Assembly: GCF_021730395.1 (NCBI RefSeq)
Contig: NC_069361.1
Coordinates: forward strand, 79,927,001 to 79,991,000
Origin: Mercenaria mercenaria
Lineage: Eukaryota > Mollusca > Bivalvia > Venerida > Veneridae
DNA length: 64,000 nt
Direction: 5' to 3'
Made by a program: the position numbers and the translations under genes. Below are positions 22,188-34,800 of this stretch, one piece after another. Position 1 is the first letter of the stretch; each line of letters begins with the position of its first letter. Under the pieces are notes generated by a model. It made no database searches. It saw only the letters and a program-made list of their open reading frames with translations, and was not told where the DNA came from.

Positions 22188-23396
22188 GATGATTAATAAA
22201 CACCCATAACGCTGGCTTCAAAGTTCACTTTCAGTTCACTACTTTGGGTACAAACTTCGCCAGGAATCGACGCTAACGTGTGGAAGGTTCATGGTTCAAA
22301 TTTCTTCCAAGGTGCCCACTCTGCCAGATATTTAAATGTCTTCAGTCCACCTTAAAACTGCACTGGGAAAGCCAACTTTTACCCCAGAGCAAACTTTTCG
22401 CTTCCAGCTACAACAAGAAACTGACTTTCATAACAAACATGCTGGTGGACATCTTTCGTGCAATACCAGTACCACATATCATGTCTTAGAATGATTTGGC
22501 AGGTTATTTTTTTAACGGTTCCAGTTATTCTTAAGCAGTATTACACCAGTAAAAGTCTTTGTTAACTGAGGAGACCGGTTTAGCTAACATGATCAGCGTT
22601 TGATGTATTTGATGTCATAATTGTAAATAGTTGTATTTTGTGTTCAAGTACTGTTACATGTATGTGATATTACTCATAAATAATGTTAATATTAGAGTAT
22701 CATAAAATTATTACCCTGCTCAACTCTGTCTACGATACCATAAGTGCCCCAAGATTTATTATATGAGCAAATAAAGAAGGCTAAAAAGTCAATTAAAGTT
22801 TCAAATAAAATTATGGTTATAACAGAAATATTTCAAGAGTTATCGCTATTCTAGGGCGTCACATATACGGATGCAAATCGGGGTCATTTCAACAGACGCG
22901 TGTGACTGGAAACGCTCTCCATTGTATCTAATTTAGTAATGTGCTGCCCTAATACTGGGTTATCGACATCGTCATGCTCGGTTATCGACATCGTCATGTT
23001 CAGTTGAAAGATTCTTTGGTCACCAAAAAACCAAGGACAAAACTCAAACAGGAAAAGCCATATTCAAAGAACACTCCCACCTATACAGCACTCCGCATGA
23101 AAAAATTGATATGAGTAAACAGCGGCTGAGCACACGTACACACTCTAACACACGAACATAGATGTCTGGTCATAAAAGTCCTATTATAAAATATTGGTGT
23201 GAGCACCAAACTGTTTAACGGAATAAATAATATCAAACTTGGATGAGACTGTAAACAAAATATAAAAATTATGTCAGGGGAACAGTGTAAGTGTAACAGG
23301 GAATTCGCTAGATATTTTTTCGAAGTTTGCAGATTTTGTTAATTTATAAAATTTCCTTTATTCTCAGTAAAGATGTTTTTGAGATGTATTGATAAA
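22188..23396. other. intergenic, nothing coding
   Basis: Only a 23-bp tandem duplication near 22958-23003 (ggttatcgacatcgtcatg twice) was noted. Confidence 0.45.
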
Positions 23397-23458
23397 GCGC
23401 AATAAATACTGTAATACAGTATACCGTGCGCAATAAATACTGTAATACAGTATACCGT
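23397..23458. repeat. 31-bp tandem duplication
   Basis: Two identical 31-bp units beginning gcgcaataaatactgtaat and ending tataccgt, head to tail. Each holds a small palindrome (atactgtaatacagtat). Confidence 0.9.
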
Positions 23459-23464
23459 TTGTTA

Positions 23465-23628
23465 GCTTAGTTTATACTGATTTATTTTAGCTCGGTTGTG
23501 ATGACTTCTTTGAACTACTCCAGAGTCCGCTTCCTGCTAAAACAGTACTGGTGTCATAGTCGAACCCACAAACCTCCAGACTGAGCGGCCGACACCTTAA
23601 CCTCTAGATCACCACTCCTTGTTAAAGA
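23465..23628 (-). mobile_element. tRNA-derived SINE, copy 1 of a second family
   Basis: On the minus strand an A-box-like start (gatctagaggttaagg) and B box (gggttcgac) precede a body with gacaccagtactg and a 3' end aaccgagctaaaataaa. The plus-strand copy at 41285 shares the gtactgg body and the gagctaaaataaat tail. Confidence 0.65.
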
Positions 23629-24920
23629 CACCTCTGACGGACAAATGTCTCCTAACAAAAGCAGAATCTTTCTTTCAATTAGTAAACTTTTCTTGAGTAG
23701 ACACGACTATCCAAGAAGTGATCTCTGTCCTGTCGAAATTGTGTAAGAGAACAATTTCATTTGTCCGGAATAAGTTTCTTCTATCTTAACTCGAGTCCGT
23801 TCAAACAAAACTTTCACTGGTACAAAGGTTGGTCAGTATAGAGTGATTCTATTGTATAACGAATAGACCTGTTGATATTTGGATGACATCCAGCCTTATT
23901 TATGAAGTCCTGTTTATCGAATGTTTACCCCGAGCAAGCGTTATATTTCCCATATAAATGCCACAGTTATTGAGTCAAAAGTAAGTAAACAGAAAGGTCG
24001 TTCATCGAAGGTCTTGTTCAAATATTTTGAACTAGTATCGACGTAGGTATAATCTTGAACAACCTTTCTTTCCACAATATATTGGCTCTATATTGCTAAC
24101 CGATAGGACATTGGGATAATCAAATTTCTAATATACATACTTATAAAAGCAAAAGTAAACAAACTTGAACATATCTTATGTGTTCTTATGTTTTAGTTTA
24201 TAATTTTGAAGTGGGTGTACAAGGGTTAGCAACACTAACTTTGCATAAATCCCTTGACGTTTTTACATAAATCCGTGGCGTACGAAAAACTTGAACAAAT
24301 TTTGACAGAGGCGTATTAGCGTGTCAATAAGTTTGTTCATATAAAAGGAGTACGAGTACTTTTAGTTTCTACTTTAGTACGGCATTTTTAATGTCTATTT
24401 AGACTAATAAGTCTTTGTCCAGCGGATGTCATCAGAACCATAGGTCAATGGTCAGAAAGCCAACAAAAAGTCAATACAATACCCTTCGACTCATCAAAAA
24501 AAATATATATAAGTACGTTACCCCTTGTAAATGAAGCGTTGACCATTCACAACGTTTACTCGCTGAGATATTAATAATTAAGTCAGTTTGTATGAAAGTC
24601 TTCCCGATGTTGTAAAAGACACGAAGCAGACACGAATATGCCTATCTAACCTTTGACCTTTTGTTTAGACCTTGACCATTATCTAACGGGTTTCGTACGT
24701 TGTATCAATGGTAAGATCAATCCAGGAATTGAAAGGTAGACATAAAGAAATACAAAATCATAGCAGGAGTTATGGATCCTATGTCATTCACTTGATGTTA
24801 CAAAGAGGAAGACATGTTTGAAGTTGTATTTGGTTGTGACTAGTAAAAATATGAGCTTACATGAAATCGATAACACGGACGCCGGTGCCGACACCTGAAG
24901 TAAGGCAAAGACCTCGTAGT
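23629..24920. other. intergenic, nothing recognised
   Basis: AT-rich sequence with no supported gene or repeat. Confidence 0.4.
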
Positions 24921-25133
24921 TTAACCCTTATCATGCTGGGTACGATTGATTTTGCCTTTGCGACCAGTGTAGATCATGATCACCCTGCACATCCGTGCAG
25001 TCTGATCATGATCTGCACTGTTCGCCATTCAGTCAGTATCTTTTTGTTAAGCACCATTTTTAACAGTTAATGGTACTGTCCAAATTTAAAGATGGACAAG
25101 TCCATATTAGAAATTTAGCAGGGTAAGGGTTAA
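24921..25133. mobile_element. TTAA-bounded MITE (piggyBac-like termini), copy 1
   Basis: Flanked by TTAA on both sides. Inverted ends are CCCTTATCATGCTGGG and AGCAGGGTAAGGG. The internal core has tttgcgaccag, cctgcacatccgtgcag, ctgcactgttcgcc and ggtactgtccaaa. Copies at 33896, 56825 and 58019 share core and ends. TTAA duplication and CCC(T)-starting inverted repeats are features of the piggyBac superfamily; assignment of this non-coding copy is inference. Confidence 0.8.
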
Positions 25134-28100
25134 ATAAGGCAGTTGCATACTTTATTGTTACGGCTTGTCAATGAAGGCTAAGCATTTTGTTGAAAAATAA
25201 AACATGTTGATAATGTTTGTTATATTTTTCCAATATAAAGGGAAGTAATAACTCAATTCGCGAAATTCCGTGAACGGTTTGGGTGTTTTATTCGCAGAAT
25301 CAATAATGAGAGAAAGACTTATGGTGGAAATGTGTCTTACAAGTGATTGACTACATTTGAATTGCGCTGCTTTCAGGAGCGGTTTACAAAAGTACTCTTT
25401 ATCTTAGACATTCAGGGATGTTTGGATTTGATATTTCATTTGAACTATATAGTTTATCTATGAAACACATGATTAGCCAGTACTGTATAAATATTGAATG
25501 TAAAACGCTTCATTAACATTAACCATTTCTTGTTTACTTTCCGCTGACAACATTCATATAGGTCCTTTAAAGCCAAATAAACAGGCCAAATGTCAGGCCT
25601 ACTTTCGGTTATGTCCTACATTTCAGTAACAGCGTTAAAAAAATAAAGTCAAATTGTTCATACGAAAAGTAAGACTTACAAATGAATCAGACATAATTTT
25701 CTATGTCATTCTAACAAGATTATTCTCTAAAAATAGCGAACGTTAATGTAAATCTATTCTTTGACAGGGACCAGAAGCAAAGTTTGCATTGGCCTAAGAC
25801 TTTTGAGTATTCAAAATGTTCAGTTAAAATTTAGTTTACTCTTCGTTACAAAAACGATTTTAGGCGTGGACGAACACAAAGAATATTTAACATTTTATGA
25901 AAGGGATGCTTTTAATGTTTTGAAACTTTTCTAGCCATTAGAAATAAATTACAACTTTGACTTTGAAATTTATTACAAAAACGATAGTAAATATCTAATA
26001 ACAGTTTTACCAAACACAAGCTAATAGATCAAAAGAAATGGGAAATTGATTTGATCAGTTAGTGGCAGAAGAGATCTATTGGAACCATATCAAGTTTAAT
26101 GCAACCGGGTCAAGAAGCTTTTGGTGTTGTCGGGCAACGCCAGAGAGACTGAGAACAATCTGAGAGGGATATATTGTCCTGAAAACTCGTCCTATTGTTT
26201 GAACAGTTCTTCAGTTAAATAGGACAATTTGAAAATTTGCTATTGAACAAATTTTGATAGCGCTGCTGCTTCATTAACAGGAAAAAAGTCAGCAGATAAA
26301 AAGTGAACTTTGTTGGAAGATAGCAGAGACAGGTATGGAAAATTAAAAATATTTTGTTAATCTTTTATGAATTGAATACTACAGGACATATTGTTAAATG
26401 TAAAACATGGAAAACAATATCATGTAGGCAGTTTTGAACTGTTCCTGGCTCGATCAACATTTTCAAGCTTATTGATTTAAAAGTTGGCGCATTTATTATG
26501 TTTGGCAGCATTTTGTTTCTTTTTTTTTAAAAAAATAGGGAAAACAAATGTCTTATTTATGTTTTCTAAGAGCTTTTATTATCCAAATATAACGTTTTAA
26601 CTATGGTTCGCCAACTTGAAATGGTTCACTTTCTGCAGTGTAAGATGAACATTGATAAGCATGTCAAAAGTTGTAAAAACCAGTTAAATAATTTAGGACT
26701 GATTTTGTGGATAATGTTTATCTTGATACCCATGACCCGTTGCCTTAAAAGGGCACTTTCAAATGTTTCACCCTAGAAAAAAAAACGATGTTGAATTTTT
26801 TATTAAAATATTATTTATTCAATTTAAAAATTGCGTGATATAAGTACAATTTTCTTTCAGTCTTTCGCTTAATTGTTCAAGCGTCCGAATTAAAAGTTGA
26901 TACAAAAATGAAAGATAAGACATGGCCTTACAATATCAAATTGTATTTCAATATTATAACGATCGAAGCCCTGATATCCCTTCGTTCTTCTTTGAGATTT
27001 ATCTAAGGGTTACTGGATTTTTGGAACAAGGTTTTGTTTGTTCAACGATTTCGTTTTCTAAATGCATATTTAGATTTTATCGTAATCAGCGACAGAAAGA
27101 GTTGAAATCGATGAAAACATTTTCCCTTTTTTGATAAATTATTTATTGAACACGGACTTATATCGGCAGGACTAAATTAATTCTATGATATTTTGATAAT
27201 ATCATCACTAACTGTAAGTTAACTCATTATTATATCATAGGTTTTAGTTAAATTCAAGACTTCAATCTCCAAAGAAGTAGTGTCTAGTTGCTAAGATATA
27301 GATCTACCATCATAGATCTACCATCAGTTTTCTAAGCGCATATTCGAATTTAACGAAGGGGAGACTCCAGTCTGAGACTGGTTTCCAAACTTCAGAACTT
27401 TATCCTGAAAAAGACAAAGAAATTAATTAACTTGGTACTGCAGAGGCGTAATCGCGTGATTTGAGTGTTTAATTAAAAAATCACGGCGGAAAGGGTCACA
27501 TCGACTTTTCAATAATGTTTTGTTGTTTCGTAATGAAATCATTAATTTCAGTAATGGCTTTAACTTAAACAAATGATACGGAAGGTCCCCACTTTGCTTT
27601 TTGATAAAAATATGGAGTTAAACAAAATACGAGTTTGTTGTCGATTTTATTAAATAAATATTATATTCATTAAAATCTTATGTCAACAAATGTTGGATGA
27701 ATGCGCTTTATTGTTGAAACAAAAGTTCCACCCACAGTGGCATGGGGACGGAAGAAAGAATATGAATAAATAATTAAGCAGTAACAGATTTGCAGTAATT
27801 GCATTTCGTGATTCAGTTAATAATTTCCATTTTTAGAGAATGAACATAAACGGCGACAAGTTGTACCTTTGTACATCTTAATTAGATGTATTGTTAGGGG
27901 TGCTGTCAGAAGAGTTTGCACAAATTCAAGAGCTTTCAACTGAGCGCTACTCATTGAATACAAACATTTGTGGCATCATTAATTTTCTCTCCATTTGATG
28001 TTTTGTTAATGCGTTGTATATAATATTGGAAAAACATCAATAATTTAACTGGAATGAGATATAAAGAAATATCTTGAAATTCATAACGCTGATAAAGACG

Positions 28101-28825
28101 GACTGGCGGACGAACAAACAGATACTCCTTTCACATAACGTAACCATAAATGGTATAAGCAGAAGAAGGTAGTGGTATTACAACTATTTTTCAATTTTAG
28201 GGCTCGGGCGTTAGGGTAAATACATGAAAACACGTTTTTGCAGTTTTAAGACTACAGCAATATATTAACAACTTAGAACTATACGTAAGTGAGAACCCTT
28301 CCTGTAGAGTCCTTTCCGAGTTTTGTAAGAGGTGCATTTCTTAATAAAATGACCTTTCTTTAGTAGTATGATAAAAATGTTTTAGTTGATATTAAATTTT
28401 CATATTAAACACAGCACCTTCTTTCCGTGGTATTGTGATATTCTGCGAAAACCTGAACATGTTATATACATGCACAAGACGTTTTCTCTGTAATCGTGTC
28501 ACTATATGCCCCAGTTACAAGACAGAAAATGATGCACCATAAAAATGGCAATTCATCTTAGAAAAACAACCATTAGGCCAAGTACAAATGGGTTATAGGA
28601 GCAATAACATCTAATTATTAATTGATAGTTATACCCTGATAAAACAGAACTATTTTATTCTGGATATTATATCCGGTATTGACGTACCCGGTATTGACGT
28701 ACCCTATCTGTACACAAGCAGACAAAACGGCAAAATTATGTCGTAATCGAAAATTTTCAAACCGATAACAGCTTTCTGTTGTAGATGATTATGTTTCGCT
28801 GTATAGGAAGTTAGCAGAAGTAGGC
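25134..28825. other. intergenic, no gene seen
   Basis: 3.7 kb of AT-rich sequence. No phase-consistent exon pair, RNA gene or array was found. Confidence 0.4.
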
Positions 28826-30500
28826 TGTTCACGGTTTGCTGCGGCTGCTGCTGCCAGTTTCACATATTTTACTACTGCTGCTGGTTTCACGGTTTGTTAC
28901 TTCTGCTGCCAGTTTCACGGTATGCTATTGCTGCCGCCAGTTGCGTGATTTCCTGCTACTAGTGCTGCCGGTTTCATGGTTTGTTACTGCTGCTGCCAGT
29001 TTCACGATTCACTATTGCTGCTGTCAGTTTCGTGATTTGCCACTGCTGCTGCAGTTTCACGGTTTGTTACTGCTGCTGCCAGTTTTACGGTTTACTACTA
29101 CTACTGCCACTTTCGCAGATTGCTACAGCTACTGCTTGTTTCACGGTTTGCTATTGCTGCTGCCAGTTTTGTCATTTGCTACTGCAGCTGCCAGGTTCAT
29201 AGTTTGCTACTGCAGTTACCAGTTTCATGGTTTGCTACTGCTGCAATCAGTTTCGTGATTTGCTACTGCAGCTGCCAGTTTCATGGTTTGTTACTGCTGC
29301 TGCCAGTTTTACGGTTTACTACTGCTACTGCCACTTTCGCAGATTGCTACTGCTACTGCTTGTTTCACGGTTTGCTATTGCTGCTGCCAGTTTTGCGATT
29401 TGCTGCTGCAGTTGCCAGGTTCATGGTTAGCTACTGCAGCTGCCAGTTTCATGGTTTGCTACTGCTGCAATCAGTTTCGTGATTTGCTACTGCAGCTGCC
29501 AGTTTCATGGTTTGCTACTGATGCAGCCAGTTTCATGGTTTGCTGCTGCTGCTGCCAGTTTCATGGTTTGCTACTGCAGCTGCCAGTTTCGGGATTTGCT
29601 ACTGCAGCTGCCAGGTTCATGGTTTGCTACTGCAGCTGACAATTTCGTGGTTTGCTACAACTGCAGCCAGTTTCATGGTTTGCTCCTGCTGCTGCCAGGT
29701 TCATGGTTTGCTACTGCAGCTGACAATTTCGTGGTTTGCTACAACTGCAGCCAGTTTCATGGTTTGCTCCTGCTGCTGCCAGTTTCATGGTTTCTACTGC
29801 AGCTGCCAGTTTCGCGATTTGCTACTGCAGCTGCCAGGTTCATGGTTTGTTCCTGTTGCTGCCAGTTTCACAGTTTGGTACTACAACTACCAGTTTCACG
29901 GTCTGCTATTGCTGCTTCTGCTATTGCCAGGTTCATGATTTGCTATTGTTTGTTACCGCAGCTGTCAATTTCATGGTTAGCTACTGCAACTGCCAGTTTC
30001 ACAGATTGATACTGCTGCAGCCAGTTTCATTGTTTGTTACTGCAGCTGCCAGTTCCATTGTTTGCTACTGCTGCTGCAGTTTCCTGGTTTGCTACTGCTG
30101 CTTCCAGTTTCCTGGTTTGCTACTGCTGCTGCCACTTTTATGGTTTGCTTCTGCTGCTGCAGTTTCATGGATTGCTACTGCTGCTTCCAGTTTCATGGTT
30201 TGCTACTGCTGCTGCCACTTTTATAGTTTGCTACTGCTGCCGCCACTTTTATGGTTTGCTACTGCTGCTGCCACTTTTATGGTTTGCTTCTGCTGCTGTA
30301 GTTTCATGGTTTGCTACTGCTGCTGCCACTTTTATGGTTTGCTTCTGCTGCTGCAGTTTCATGGTTTGCTACTGCTGCTGTCACTTTTATGGTTTGCTTC
30401 TGCTGCTGCAGTTTCATGGTTTGCTACTGCTGCCGCCACTTTTATGGTTTGCTACTGCTGCTGCCAGTTTCATGGTTTGCTACTGTAACTGCCAACTTCA
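28826..30500. repeat. 1.7-kb minisatellite of 27-28 bp units
   Basis: About 60 units of the form tttgctactgctgctgcc + agtttcatgg. Two sub-types (cagtttcatgg, 27-28 bp; ccacttttatgg, 28 bp) dominate the two halves and alternate in the right part. Higher-order structure is visible: a 224-bp block (8 units) is duplicated (agttttacgg at 29081 and again at 29305), and an 84-bp block (3 units) near 29610-29780 is duplicated. Because 28 is not a multiple of three and stops are absent from the unit, the plus strand is open in all three frames; the resulting Cys/Leu/Ala-rich peptides are treated as artefacts. Confidence 0.92.
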
Positions 30501-30780
30501 TATCGCTTACTTTTCAACAGTCATATTTTTCTTGCATTATGAGTCTTATAGATATCGACTTAGGAATGTTTAACGATAAGCGATAAGTAACACGAAAACT
30601 TGATGGTGGTCGGTAATTTGCGTATGTCATACGGCTTTTAAATGTAGTTTCAGGTTTCTTGGCGTGTTGACTCATTATATGTAACAAGCCTCTTCTCACG
30701 TCGCGTACAATTTTACACGTTGCGTTTGTTTTTACATGTCTCAGAGAAGACGGGTAGTTACCGAAACAATGCCTTTTAAC

Positions 30781-31186
30781 CAATCTGACTAAAGTACTTG
30801 ATCTTCTAAACGAAGATCTGAGAACGACCTATTCACATTCGTCTCCTGTATATTTTGGATTTCCATTATTGCTATTTTTATGTTATCCAATCAGACGACT
30901 TGTTCGATTGTCAAAGGATAAGAAAAATATGCGGTTATTCCAGGACTCGAACTCGGGACCCCTCGCTTACAAAGCAAGTGGCCTACCTACTGAGCTAACC
31001 GGCTATCTGATACATTACGACATAAGAATTGTAAATATCAAAAGTCAATGCTACATGTAGATTTGCAAGATGTTGTAAGCTAGGCTCTGATTGGCTAGTG
31101 AAAGAGCCGTCAGAACGAGGCAATGAATAGGTCGTTTTCAGATCCTATGCGTAGCGTAGTATAGGAGATGTACTTTAGTCAGATTG
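30781..31186. mobile_element. 406-bp inverted-repeat element with 9-bp target duplication
   Basis: Ends CAATCTGACTAAAGTAC and GTACTTTAGTCAGATTG are exact inverted repeats of 17 bp. A second inverted block follows inside (gatctgagaacgacctattc against gaataggtcgttttcagatc). Perfect 9-bp direct repeats CCTTTTAAC flank it (30772-30780 and 31187-31195). A 9-bp duplication fits Mutator-like elements best. No transposase. It carries a tRNA-like sequence at 30931-31003. Confidence 0.8.
30931..31003 (-). repeat. tRNA-Thr(TGT)-like sequence inside the element
   Basis: Read on the minus strand: start gccggttagctcagtaggta, a 5-bp anticodon stem (CTTGC/GCGAG) with a 7-nt loop TTTGTAA (anticodon TGT), and B box gagttcgagtcc. 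The acceptor 3' strand (aataaccgc) pairs poorly with gccggtt, and the D and T stems carry mismatches. A decayed tRNA-Thr or SINE head is more likely than a working gene. Confidence 0.65.
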
Positions 31187-31817
31187 CCTTTTAACATAAT
31201 ATGAAAACCGTAAATTTATTCTACATCCGTTCTGCACCAGAAAAAAAGAAAATGCTTTCATAGGACGTCTTTAGATTAAGCATGGAATCCATTGTAATAA
31301 TTTTGACGAATTATTGACTTGTTATGAAGAAGAAAGCGTCACTGATAATTGTAGACATTGCTTTCCCATTTTAGGATATCTGAGAGTAAATGTTCTGAAA
31401 AAAAAACATTATTATATATCTATTGTACTTTTCTTACTTATTTTAGAGGGGTTTTTTTTTTTCAAGTGTTGCATATTGTAGACCACTTATGAAACTGGGT
31501 GGCGTGGCATGGCGTGAAGTTTTTAGAATGTCCATTTTAGAGCACTATGCCACAAAATCTCTTTAAATGTTTAGGAAAACAAGGCTTCTGTTTGTGAGAC
31601 GTACCTTTATTTTAAGATTTTGACTCTCGGCCAGTTCGTATCTAAAGCTGGAAACGACCAACTGCTACAGTACAGTACAGTGTACTAGTACCTTAGAGTG
31701 CACCCGCCATCATTGTCACCCTATCTACGTCATGTGTGACATTTTCAGTGCTTGTTTTGTGTGTAATCAGTTTATTATCAATTATTAATAAACTATCGCG
31801 GCTTCACTAGAAGAAAA

Positions 31818-34800
31818 ATGGTAGCCACAAACGCGAAGCATGTTAAGGTGATAAAATCTCTGTATGATCGTCTGAGAAGCTGGTGCAATACGTGGATTGA
31901 GAACAAAAGTGGTGAAGGTGCGTATTCATATTGAGGCTGTTACGATTGTTTAGCTTCAATGCGGGTCGAGGTGTCGTCTGCGCATGAAATATTAATAAGT
32001 AACAAGTTCTGAGGTGTCAACGCCTCCAGGAGCTATTATTAGTAATGAAAATACTTAATGACCTCTATGGCACGTGATAATAAAGTGGATAGCTATTTAA
32101 CTGTGGTCATTGCAGACAAAATTCTGAAACAAATACAAGTGACTGAAAAATCAAAGAAAAAAGTGTTTTGGAAACATGACTAAACTTTCAGAAGTGCCAG
32201 GTACGAGTCTTTTCCTTATTTTGTCATTTAAATTATTACAACATTTCTCGGCTTTTTCCTCATTTAAATCAAATCAGATTATGAAATTATCACAGAGATT
32301 CTATCTAAAAAAAGTTTAGATTTCATTGATCCGTCTGAGAGCTAGGACACTCAAGTGATTGCGATGATTTACTTCTTATATCATATTCTCGTCTTTAATG
32401 TTGAATTTTTTACCCTGAAAGAGACTAATTGTCAAGAACTGATGAAATATAACAATACGTTAGCAATCTTGTTGAAGACGTCGCATGTCTTGGTGTCTTA
32501 GTAAAGTACGGCGCACGAAATAACGACAACTCGACAAGACAATGCGATCATTCGACATGTCATTGCGATAATTCAACATGACACTATCATTACTAAAGTA
32601 TATTTACTATTACGTTTTGGCACTACATTACAACAGTTCGACACGGTAATATGACACCATATGATGAAATGAAGCACAAAATCTTCTCGGATAAAAAGCC
32701 CTTCCCCTGCCATTCCGTACGCCCGCAACCCCTCCCCCACCCCTTCCCGCCCATTGTCCCATCCTCAACCCCACCGTCAATGTGGATTTGTGAAATAAAC
32801 TTTCTGTACTTTCTTTATAATTCAAAAGTCTATTTTGACATAAATCGAAAAATAAGAATGGTGATAATTTTTAATTAAAACGGAATGAATTGAAATTAGG
32901 TTATATTTTAAAAAAAGATAAAGGAGAAAGAGGAGGCTTTTCTGGTTTCGTTTAACAGAGCAGTGGTATGGCTTCTATGTGGAGATTTTGTTCGTATCCA
33001 CAACATGACAAAATTGCGATGCGGAGCTGTAATTTTGCCCACTATTTCGATAGGTTTCATGCAATGCAGAGCCATGCATGCTGAACTGTGATATATAGCA
33101 GCGATGTTTTTGGTTTTTTAGTATGATAATTTCAAACTGGTAACAATGAATAATGGGTTCTGCAATGTCATTAGCATACTGTCAGTGCAGTAAGAATTCA
33201 AGTATACGCGGCCTTGCAAAATGTACTGACCGCCGGAAATGGTGCTTTAGTTTAAGTAAACGAATTTTGTTTGCAAAGAAAGTCGAGAACGTATTGTTTA
33301 CTATGTTGACAGCAAAAATCGATGTTTCTGTCAACAAAACTTGGCCCATTTATTTCAGAGCAACTATCAGTAATTGAGTTGCCACCAATATTAAGATAAT
33401 GAAATTATTTCAAACTAAAATATTTGCATACCCTATTGTCGTAAATGTTTGATTATTTGATGTATCAGAAGTCGGTCAATTGACAAAATGGACATGTATA
33501 TTATGTGTACTTTAAAAGATAGACAATAGACACGAAAAATGAGTATAAAATGTGTCATCTTGAAACATTGCTTATATCTATGTATGCGTCTCGTCATATT
33601 AAACTACATGTATAATAAACTCTAAAAATGTATTTATTCAGTGATTCATCTAAAAATCGTTGTTTGGCAAGATATGTCATATAAATGACAGCATACAAGT
33701 ATTACATTCTTATACAAACAATAGATGAACACTTTATTGTTTTCCAAACCTCTTTTTCTTCGACTTTTTTTCGTTGAAAGTACCAATTTATTCATAATTT
33801 CTCAACGGTTCGAATTTGAACCCCATATAACCGTAAACGATATTTCCGTATATTAGTGTTTTTTTGTTTTTGTTTTTTTTTCAATTTTCAAGTGTTTTGC
33901 CTTTGTGACCAGCGCAGATCAAGATCAGCCTGCACGGATGTGCAGACTGATCATGGTCAGCACTGTTCGCTATTTAGTCAGCAAATTTTTAGTAAACATC
34001 CCTTTGAATAATGAATGGTACTGTCCAAGCTGAATGACAGACTAGTCCATTTTAGAAATTTAGCAGGGTAAATGACTGATCATGGTATCATCATGCAAAA
34101 CAACGTCAGTAAACGTTTGACAGACTGTTTTTCTTGTACGTTTACGTTATCGTTTGTTTAAATCAGCCGGGGCCTGTTTCACGAAAGTTCGAAAGTGAGT
34201 TTTCTTTCATAGACATTAGTAACATCATTCTAAAAGATGTCATTTTATCAACGTTTTAACACAATTATCACATTTTTCTGCGCATGCTCTAGGAATAGAT
34301 GAGCAGATGAAACGAATACACTTAACTTTTTTGTGAAACACTAAGTTCTAAATTTGTTCTATTAAAGGAGGCCCAGGGACCATCAGACATTTTATTTCTT
34401 TTAGGTGTTTTAGAATTTAGCTCTGCTTTTTGAATTAGTAAAACGAAATTCGTGATTTACGTGCATTAATCGTTTAGATGCCACTTTCAGTGACAGAATA
34501 GCTGTTATTGCAATTTTTTACTTAAGCTGTAATCAATAAAATTGAAGTGTGACAACCTCACTGAAATGAAAATTTTGCTAACGTGGAATACTCTCTTAAA
34601 AATTGGTAGGGTATAAAATATTTCAAGTGTTTCATCAATGAAAATTCCAACATTAAATTGTCTGGAAGTGCAAATCAGTGTTTCATAAAGCTTTTATTGC
34701 AAATGTCAAATACACAAGTCAAGGATCTGTAATTAATTCAAATATTTCACTTGAAAATGATATAGAGCCCTACTTTATATGATGATTGAAATTCCAGCGT

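Noticed and set aside
28836-30586. Several overlapping Cys/Leu-rich open frames of 70-250 residues
   Set aside because: They are translations of a 28-bp minisatellite in all three frames; no splice or start context and no domain.
30931-31003. Functional tRNA-Thr(TGT)
   Set aside because: Acceptor stem does not pair and D and T stems have mismatches; it lies inside a transposable element.
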